This document shows, one piece after another, positions 1-4,316 of a DNA stretch of 5,364 bases; the stretch's first letter is position 1, and each line of letters opens with the position of its first letter. The position numbers and the translations under genes are program-made. This DNA is from Candidatus Gastranaerophilales bacterium (GTDB lineage Bacteria; Cyanobacteriota; Vampirovibrionia; Gastranaerophilales; JAILCC01), in the NCBI GenBank assembly GCA_024408745.1, contig JAKSUS010000086.1, positions 1 through 5,364 of the forward strand, given 5' to 3'. Under the pieces are notes generated by a model that did no database searches, had not been told where the DNA came from, and saw only the letters and a program-made list of their open reading frames with translations.

Positions 1-115
1 AAAATACGTCTTGATTTACCTCACTGTTACCTAATGCTTTGTTCTTCGCATAGTTTGTTGCATTAGTTCGAGTTTTCAAAGAATTAATGGTATTCGTTAC
101 TTCCGAATAACTCAT
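1..115 (-). CDS. flgD: Flagellar hook-capping protein FlgD, N-terminal fragment (runs off window)
   Basis: This is the first 38 codons of a gene that continues past the left edge. FlgD is the hook cap (scaffold) that sits at the tip of the growing hook and lets secreted FlgE subunits polymerise; it leaves before filament assembly. The visible peptide starts MSYSEVTNTINSLK and ends ALGNSEVNQDVF. The end fits the start of the conserved FlgD N-terminal block, typically LGKDDFLKLLxTQL, which the cut-off removes. The ATG at 115-113 overlaps the TGA of fliK as ATGA, and a strong Shine-Dalgarno GGGGAG (127-122) lies six bases upstream, inside the fliK coding region. The fliK-flgD order is standard in Firmicutes-type flagellar operons and is the main support. 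The start is well supported by the sequence; the identity is inferred from context plus a short motif, because the diagnostic domain lies outside the window. Confidence 0.72.
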   Translation of the reverse strand, partial: MSYSEVTNTINSLKTRTNATNYAKNKALGNSEVNQDVF

Positions 116-1872
116 AGTGTTCTCCCCATATTGTTATAAAGTCCCAAGTCATTGTTTGTAAGATTATTTATATTATTATGTGATGTTAAAGTTTCATCTT
201 TTTCTTCATCACTTGAATTATTGTGTAAATATCCGTTATTTTTATTTTCTAAATCATTATCAAATCTGCTTCTGTGATTGTGCTTTGAAGATTGATATTG
301 CTCTTTTGTTTGACCTAATTTATCTTCAAAAGACTGATTATCGTTCATTAAGCTTTCGCTATTTGATGATTCCTGAACTTTTACATTAACTTCACCAACC
401 TTTACACCTTGGTCAAGTAAGTTTTGTCTTAATGTTTCAATATTTTTGTTTAATGCATCAGCCGTTTGCTGAGTTTGTGCAGTAAAGTGTGCAGTTAATA
501 CACCATTTTGAGAAACCAGGTTAACATGAACTCTGCCTAAATGTTCCGGACGTAAAATAATATTTACGCTTGTTGTACCTTTAGATAAAGAATTTGCAGT
601 TGCTTCTTTAACCTGATTTAATATCTGATTATCCTGCTGAACTGTTTTGGTATTCATAACCTTAGAAAAATCAGCAGTTTTATTTAAAGACAATTTAGTA
701 ACATGACTGTTTAAATCATTAAATGATGAACTGTTGAAATTAAACTCATTTTGATTTTGGTTTTGTGATAATTGATTATCTAAGGAAGGTTTTACATCAT
801 CAACTTTCACTTCAACATCAATATCAAGTTCTGCCATAACATCAGATAAAGTTGTTTGAGGTTCTGATTTTAAAGCAGGATTAATAACATTTTGTAAATT
901 CAATATTTTATCGCTTTTAACTAAAAATTCACTTTGTCCTTTAAAGATATTTTCAGGAGTATTTAAAGTTTTAATAGGGTTTTGAGTTAAAAGTTTGTTA
1001 TCTGCAACTTTTAATTCTTCAACAATTTTATCTTTTAAATCTGATGCCTTTATTCTTTCATTTAATAATTTTTCACTTGTTTCTTTTGCATTCTGCGCAG
1101 TTTTTTCAGTTACTTTGTTAGTATCTGCTTCTTGTTTTTTACCAAATAAAAGTTTTTGTAAGAAATTTGGTTCTTTTGTCTTTTCAGTTTCCTGCCCTTC
1201 TTCTAAAAGAGCTGTTTCTTGTTTGGAAGTTGTTTTATCTGTTGATTTCAATAAAAGCCCTTCCAAATTAGTTTTTATGTTTTCTGTCTGAACTTCACTT
1301 TCTGCCGGTTGTTCTGTTTCTGTTTCGCAGTTTACTGAAGAAGTATATACAGGTCTTGTTAAAGCTTCTAATTTTTTAACAATAGAATATTCCTGATTAT
1401 CTAATTTTCTGTAATCTTCAACAATTTTATTTATATTTTCTTCAAGAACCATATTTTCTTGAGTTTTTTCAGTATCAACAGTATCAGTAGTTTGTGAAGT
1501 TTCTTCAGTTTGATTATCTTGTTTTTTAATTTGTTCTTTATTATTATCTAATTCTTTTGAAGAATTTTGTTCATTATTATCTGATACTTGATTATCTTTT
1601 TTAGTTTGATTTTGTTCTTTATCGGAAATTTTTTGTTTGTTGTTATTATTTTCTTTTTTGGTTATTTCAGGTTTTTCTTTAGTAACTTTTTTATTTGCAT
1701 ATTTATTTGTATCAGAATTTTCTAATGATTTTTTTGTCGCTTCAAAACTTTTATTTGCATTTTCAAATACTTTGGCAAAACCATCCTGACCTTTTGAAAA
1801 ATTTTTCAAATCTAATTTATTGTTAGATGTTTTTTCGGTATTAATAACTAAATTTAAGTCCAAATCTATCAT
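112..1872 (-). CDS. fliK: Flagellar hook-length control protein FliK
   Basis: FliK (586 aa) is a secreted ruler that reports hook length and makes FlhB switch the export apparatus from hook to filament substrates. Residues about 40-140 are a low-complexity stretch rich in Lys, Asn, Gln, Glu and Thr, predicted disordered. Residues about 140-410 are variable linker. Residues about 415-500 match the C-terminal Flg_hook domain: NIILRPEHLGRVHV at 437-450 contains the hallmark LxPxxLGxVxV core, followed by a helix (ALNKNIETLRQNLLDQGV) and a last strand (VGEVNVKV). A further Asn/Ser/Asp/Glu-rich tail of about 86 residues follows. The protein is clearly longer than Salmonella FliK (405 aa). The ATG shares one base with the fliJ stop (TAATG); GAGG at 1887-1884 is an RBS with a rather long 11-base spacing, so coupling to fliJ translation is likely. 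The stop overlaps the flgD start (ATGA). N-terminal sequence conservation is weak, as usual for this family; the identification rests on the C-terminal domain and neighbours. Confidence 0.93.
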   Translation of the reverse strand: MIDLDLNLVINTEKTSNNKLDLKNFSKGQDGFAKVFENANKSFEATKKSLENSDTNKYANKKVTKEKPEITKKENNNNKQKISDKEQNQTKKDNQVSDNNEQNSSKELDNNKEQIKKQDNQTEETSQTTDTVDTEKTQENMVLEENINKIVEDYRKLDNQEYSIVKKLEALTRPVYTSSVNCETETEQPAESEVQTENIKTNLEGLLLKSTDKTTSKQETALLEEGQETEKTKEPNFLQKLLFGKKQEADTNKVTEKTAQNAKETSEKLLNERIKASDLKDKIVEELKVADNKLLTQNPIKTLNTPENIFKGQSEFLVKSDKILNLQNVINPALKSEPQTTLSDVMAELDIDVEVKVDDVKPSLDNQLSQNQNQNEFNFNSSSFNDLNSHVTKLSLNKTADFSKVMNTKTVQQDNQILNQVKEATANSLSKGTTSVNIILRPEHLGRVHVNLVSQNGVLTAHFTAQTQQTADALNKNIETLRQNLLDQGVKVGEVNVKVQESSNSESLMNDNQSFEDKLGQTKEQYQSSKHNHRSRFDNDLENKNNGYLHNNSSDEEKDETLTSHNNINNLTNNDLGLYNNMGRTL

Positions 1873-2327
1873 TATTTTGCGTACCTCATCAACCCGATTT
1901 CGTCTAATTCTTTTCTCTCAGCTGCATCAATTGTTTTCAAAAATTCTTTTAGTTGTTTTTCTTTTAATTTTTCGAGCATTGTTTTTTCTTTTAATGCCTC
2001 TAACATTTCTTGTTGTTTTTCATCTAATTTTATTTGATGTTTTTCGATTTTTTTATCCTGATTTACTATATCTTCTTCCAATTTTAGAAGATAATTTCTG
2101 TTCATTCCTATAATATTAATATCAATGTTCGCATTTGAATTTAAAAGTTTGCATAAGTTTTCTTTTGAAGTTACAAGTTCATTTTGCAAATTCATTAATT
2201 CAGTTTGCAAAGTTCTCATGATAAATTGCAATTTACCGTATTCTATTTGCTTTTCTTCCAATCTCTTTTCTCTTAAGTCCAAAAGACTTTGCAAAGAAAA
2301 CTTAAATTTTTTCAAATTAAACCTCAT
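1872..2327 (-). CDS. fliJ: Flagellar export protein FliJ
   Basis: FliJ is a small coiled-coil component of the flagellar type III export apparatus. In studied species it forms the central stalk of the FliI ATPase ring, contacts FlhA and escorts chaperones. This protein (151 aa from the ATG) has the family signature FKFSLQSLLDLRE at residues 8-20, then a long charged helix to about 62, a non-helical turn NSNANIDINIIG at 63-74, and a second long helix ending LKEKQLKEFLKTIDAAERKELDEI. This is the antiparallel helical hairpin expected for FliJ, and the length is normal (about 140-150 aa). The start is uncertain. The ATG at 2327-2325 has only GGG directly against it and no spaced Shine-Dalgarno. 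A TTG at 2315-2313 has GAGG (2325-2322) six bases upstream and would give the more typical N-terminus MKKFKFSLQ (147 aa). I give the longer limit. It is the first gene of the fliJ-fliK-flgD group; fliH and fliI are not adjacent. Confidence 0.9.
   Translation of the reverse strand: MRFNLKKFKFSLQSLLDLREKRLEEKQIEYGKLQFIMRTLQTELMNLQNELVTSKENLCKLLNSNANIDINIIGMNRNYLLKLEEDIVNQDKKIEKHQIKLDEKQQEMLEALKEKTMLEKLKEKQLKEFLKTIDAAERKELDEIGLMRYAK
2322..2325 (-). promoter_or_regulatory. Shine-Dalgarno GAGG that favours a TTG start for fliJ
   Basis: On the minus strand GAGG lies six bases before TTG at 2315-2313. It overlaps the alternative ATG codon (2327-2325), which has no properly spaced ribosome-binding site of its own. 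Starting at TTG gives MKKFKFSLQSLLDLRE, close to the usual FliJ N-terminus. The motif and spacing are seen; the choice of start is inference. Confidence 0.5.
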
Positions 2328-2351
2328 CCCATATGTAGATATATTAAGATT

Positions 2352-2394
2352 AACTCATGTCATGGGTTTTAATCATCCTCTAAACATATGAGTT
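2352..2394 (-). repeat. Inverted repeat in the fliJ leader (AACTCAT / ATGAGTT)
   Basis: AACTCAT at 2352-2358 and ATGAGTT at 2388-2394 are perfect 7-base inverted arms. The pairing can extend by GT/AC past a two-base bulge. About 20 bases of loop lie between them. In a minus-strand transcript the loop would contain AGAGG (2381-2377), a Shine-Dalgarno-like motif. The loop is too long and the stem too AT-rich for a typical intrinsic terminator. It could be an operator or leader structure of the fliJ-fliK-flgD transcript, or chance in AT-rich DNA. Confidence 0.35.
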
Positions 2395-2401
2395 TTTAGA
2401 T

Positions 2402-2430
2402 TTTATAAAATATTTACATAAAAATTTAAA
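2402..2430 (-). promoter_or_regulatory. Possible promoter for fliJ-fliK-flgD
   Basis: On the minus strand TTTAAA (2430-2425) and TATAAA (2407-2402) are separated by 17 bases, giving a plausible sigma70/sigmaA-type promoter with transcription starting near 2395. That is just upstream of the inverted repeat at 2394-2352. The surrounding 122-base gap (2328-2449) is very AT-rich, so such matches arise easily by chance. I saw no good sigma28 or sigma54 promoter and no strong terminator for the preceding murA operon, so read-through from murA is also possible. Confidence 0.3.
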
Positions 2431-2449
2431 AATAAATCAATAAATATTA

Positions 2450-2794
2450 TTATTTATTTTCTAAATTTTTTTTGATTTCTTCTTTTGTAATTCCTATTTC
2501 TTCTAAAGATTTTAAGAAATGCTCCGAAACATTTTTTTGAACATTAACGGGAACAACTCTTAATAATTCTATTGCTTTTGAAATGACGGGATCTTTATCA
2601 TACCATCTGTGGCCGCCATCTTTCGGGCGAACGGTTTCATAAAATCTGTCAATGGTTTCTTTTCCTGCCTGGCTTTCGACTTTTTCCAAAAATATTTGTG
2701 CTTGTTCACGCAATTCATCCTGATAGAAACGTAATAATTCTATTACCTCAAGCAACATTGGATCATAATCATACCATCTTTTAAATTTCGTCAT
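2450..2794 (-). CDS. Small protein with two WYDxDP-helix repeats, function unknown
   Basis: I do not recognise this 114-residue protein as a named family. It has an internal duplication. RWYDYDPMLLEVIELLR (residues 6-22) and RWYDKDPVISKAIELLR (63-79) share 11 of 17 positions, including RWYD-DP and IELLR. Each is followed by an amphipathic helical stretch ending near FLEKVES (35-41) or FLKSLEEIG (93-101). The linker at about 50-62 contains Arg, Pro and GlyGly. There is no signal peptide, membrane segment or cysteine, so a soluble cytoplasmic, mostly helical protein is expected. The ATG overlaps the murA stop as ATGA and is preceded by AAAGGTG (2806-2800) with a five-base spacer, so it is well translated and probably coupled to murA. 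This suggests co-expression with cell-wall synthesis, but a link to the adjacent flagellar genes is equally possible. That the gene is real is well supported by the RBS, the coupling and the repeated motif; its function is open. Confidence 0.85.
   Translation of the reverse strand: MTKFKRWYDYDPMLLEVIELLRFYQDELREQAQIFLEKVESQAGKETIDRFYETVRPKDGGHRWYDKDPVISKAIELLRVVPVNVQKNVSEHFLKSLEEIGITKEEIKKNLENK
2558..2779 (-). repeat. Intragenic duplication encoding the two RWYDxDP units
   Basis: Codons for residues 6-22 (2779-2729) and 63-79 (2608-2558) are offset by exactly 171 bases, or 57 codons. DNA identity is visible within them: ATCATACCATCT occurs at 2768-2779 and 2597-2608, and TAATAATTCTATT at 2732-2744 and 2561-2573 (plus-strand spelling). 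The identical blocks fall on the conserved residues (RWYD and ELL), so selection on those codons may have kept them alike. This supports an ancestral tandem duplication of a half-size unit. Confidence 0.75.
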
Positions 2795-4110
2795 AAAAGC
2801 ACCTTTGACTCTATTGTTTTATTATCTGATATATTTTCAAAATTTTCAACTCTCTTAATATTTGCCCCTAAGTTAGAGAATTTTTCTTCTAATTTTTCAT
2901 AACCTCTGTCAATATGATGAATATCGCTGATTGTAGAGGTTCCGTTTGCTGCCAATGCAGCAACAACCATTGCAGCGCCTGCTCTTAAATCACTTGCTTT
3001 TACTTCTGCACCGGTTAAATATTCAACGCCTTTTATTATTGCTTTTGAATTTTCTTGCTGAATATCAGCGCCCATTCTTCTTAATTCCGGCACTTGCATA
3101 AATCTGTTTTCAAAAAGACTTTCCGTAATAATACTTGTTCCATCTGCTAATGCTAAAACACTCATAACAGGTGCTTGCATATCGGTATGAAATCCCGGGT
3201 AAGGTTGAGTAATCAAGTCAATTGCTTTTAACCTTTTATCTTTTTTAACCTTAAGCGAATAAGGAGTAATTGGTTCAATCTTAACACCTATTTCTTGCAT
3301 TTTATTTAAAAAGAAAGTTAAGTGTGACGGAATAATATCGTCACCAATAATTTCACCACCTACCGCACAAACAGCACACATATAACTTGCCGCTTCAATG
3401 CTGGCAGGAATTGTTGAGTACTGAATCCCTTTCAAACTTCCTCTTTGAACTCCGTTTATAGTGATTTCAGAAGTTCCTGCACCTGTAATATCAGCACCTG
3501 CCATATTTAAGAAATTAGCCAAATCAACTATTTCAGGCTCTTGTGCTGCATTTTGTATTCTTGTTACACCTTCTGCAAAAATTGAAGCTAACATAATATT
3601 TTCAGTTGCGCCAACTGATGGCATAGAAAGAGAAATATCAACACCCTTTAATTTATTTCCGTTTGCTAAAACATAACCGTTTTCAATTGCTACATCAGCA
3701 CCTAAAAGTTGCAAACCTTTTATATGTAAATCAACTCGTCTTTCACCGATTGCACAGCCACCAGGCAAAGCAACTTTTGCCTCACCAAGACGACTTAATA
3801 AAGCGCCTAAAACATCAAACGATGCTCTCATTTTGCTAACATAAGCGTAATCAGCAACACAATTATTTATATCTCTCGCATCTATTTCAATAGTTTGATT
3901 AAGTTTTGAATATTTTGTTTTCGCCCCTAAACAATTTATCAAACTAACCATTGTTTCAACATCCGATAAATCCGGAACATTATGGATTAAGCAGACATCT
4001 TCAATTAAAAGAGCAGCAGCCATAAGTTTCAAGACAGCATTTTTCGCACCGCTAATACTGACTTCACCAAATAATTGCTTGCCGCCTTCTATTACAATCC
4101 GCTTGTTCAC
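2791..4110 (-). CDS. murA: UDP-N-acetylglucosamine 1-carboxyvinyltransferase MurA
   Basis: MurA transfers enolpyruvate from PEP to UDP-GlcNAc (EC 2.5.1.7), the first committed step of peptidoglycan synthesis in the cytoplasm. The 439-residue protein shows the full two-lobed EPSP-synthase-like fold by motif. SGAKNAVLKLMAAALL (20-35) holds the substrate-binding Lys23 and Asn24. MRAS is at 94-97. The catalytic loop PGGCAIGER (116-124) holds Cys119, equivalent to E. coli Cys115 and the fosfomycin target, plus Arg124. PYPGFHTDMQAP (303-314) holds the general-base Asp310. DLRAGAA is at 374-380, and HIDRGYEKLEEK (399-410) holds Arg402. Oddities are Arg125 where most MurA proteins have Pro, and a C-terminal tail of about 18 residues beyond the usual end. 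The start codon is GTG, with GGAG (4122-4119) eight bases upstream; the ATG codons just upstream are out of frame and run into a stop. A promoter lies at 4165-4137. The stop overlaps the next gene (ATGA). All key catalytic residues are present, so it should be active and fosfomycin-sensitive. Confidence 0.97.
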   Translation of the reverse strand: MNKRIVIEGGKQLFGEVSISGAKNAVLKLMAAALLIEDVCLIHNVPDLSDVETMVSLINCLGAKTKYSKLNQTIEIDARDINNCVADYAYVSKMRASFDVLGALLSRLGEAKVALPGGCAIGERRVDLHIKGLQLLGADVAIENGYVLANGNKLKGVDISLSMPSVGATENIMLASIFAEGVTRIQNAAQEPEIVDLANFLNMAGADITGAGTSEITINGVQRGSLKGIQYSTIPASIEAASYMCAVCAVGGEIIGDDIIPSHLTFFLNKMQEIGVKIEPITPYSLKVKKDKRLKAIDLITQPYPGFHTDMQAPVMSVLALADGTSIITESLFENRFMQVPELRRMGADIQQENSKAIIKGVEYLTGAEVKASDLRAGAAMVVAALAANGTSTISDIHHIDRGYEKLEEKFSNLGANIKRVENFENISDNKTIESKVLL

Positions 4111-4118
4111 AATCTTTT

Positions 4119-4122
4119 CTCC
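4119..4122 (-). promoter_or_regulatory. Shine-Dalgarno fixing the GTG start of murA
   Basis: GGAG on the minus strand lies eight bases before the GTG at 4110-4108. The downstream peptide MNKRIVIEGG matches normal MurA N-termini. Competing upstream ATGs (for example the one overlapping GGAG) read ATG GAG AAA AGA TTG TGA and stop at once, so GTG is the start. Confidence 0.8.
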
Positions 4123-4136
4123 ATAAACATATTACA

Positions 4137-4165
4137 ATTTTATTATTTATTGTGCAATATGTAAA
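4137..4165 (-). promoter_or_regulatory. Promoter of murA operon, sigma70/sigmaA type
   Basis: On the minus strand TTTACA (4165-4160) is a 5/6 match to the -35 consensus and TAAAAT (4142-4137) a 5/6 match to the -10, with an ideal 17-base spacer. Transcription would start near 4130, leaving a leader of about 20 bases that carries the GGAG Shine-Dalgarno. An overlapping, weaker alternative is TTGCAC-17-TAATAT, shifted about seven bases downstream. Confidence 0.6.
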
Positions 4166-4216
4166 TAGACTTAAAAGTGTATTATTAGTTGAAAAATACT
4201 CAAATTATTTTATTCA

Positions 4217-4236
4217 TATAATATTAATATATTATA
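4217..4236. repeat. AT-only palindrome between the divergent promoters
   Basis: TATAATAT (4217-4224) and ATATTATA (4229-4236) are perfect 8-base inverted arms around TAAT. The element lies between the murA and flhB -35 boxes, 16 bases upstream of the flhB -35. It could be a regulator site or an AT-rich upstream element for flhB. In DNA that is nearly all A and T such palindromes arise easily, so the functional reading is weak. Confidence 0.35.
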
Positions 4237-4251
4237 AACTTAAATATGAAT

Positions 4252-4280
4252 TTGATATTTTTTAAAAAATTCAATATAAT
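4252..4280 (+). promoter_or_regulatory. Promoter of flhB, sigma70/sigmaA type, with palindromic spacer
   Basis: TTGATA (4252-4257, 5/6 match) and a perfect TATAAT (4275-4280) are separated by exactly 17 bases. Transcription should start near 4287, about 30 bases before the flhB ATG. The spacer contains the perfect 14-base palindrome ATTTTTTAAAAAAT (4257-4270), flanked by TTGA (4252-4255) and TCAA (4271-4274). Almost the whole -35-to-spacer segment is therefore an interrupted palindrome that could serve as an operator. A housekeeping-type promoter for a flagellar export gene suggests early or constitutive expression. Confidence 0.65.
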
Positions 4281-4316
4281 ATTATTTAAGGAACGGTTAA
4301 AACAGGCTATTAATAC

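Noticed and set aside
180..389. Plus-strand open frames within fliK, fliJ and murA (for example 180-389, 995-1291, 1820-2113, 2125-2391, 3461-3676)
   Set aside because: They lie opposite well-supported genes, have hydrophobic Phe/Leu/Ser-rich compositions typical of antisense of Lys/Glu/Asn-rich genes, and show no recognisable domains.
1330..1760. Low-complexity repeats in the fliK N-terminal half as a mobile or repeat element
   Set aside because: There is no regular period; the pattern is explained by a Lys/Asn/Gln/Glu-rich disordered protein region in AT-rich DNA.
2350..2376. Eight-codon minus-strand mini-ORF (MIKTHDMS) after AGAGG in the fliJ leader, a possible leader peptide
   Set aside because: AGAGG directly abuts the ATG with no spacer, so it could not act as its ribosome-binding site; the peptide is too short to support.
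2370..2398. Sigma28-like flagellar promoter on the minus strand (TAAA ... GATGATTA)
   Set aside because: The spacing is 17 instead of about 15 and the -10-like element matches only 5 of 8 positions of GCCGATAA.
2400..2449. Intrinsic terminator for the murA operon
   Set aside because: Only AT-only inverted repeats such as AATATTTA/TAAATATT with a 24-base loop are present; no GC-containing stem followed by a U tract.
4189..4222. Second flhB promoter TTGAAA ... TATAAT
   Set aside because: The spacer is 22 bases, too long; the downstream TTGATA-17-TATAAT is far better.
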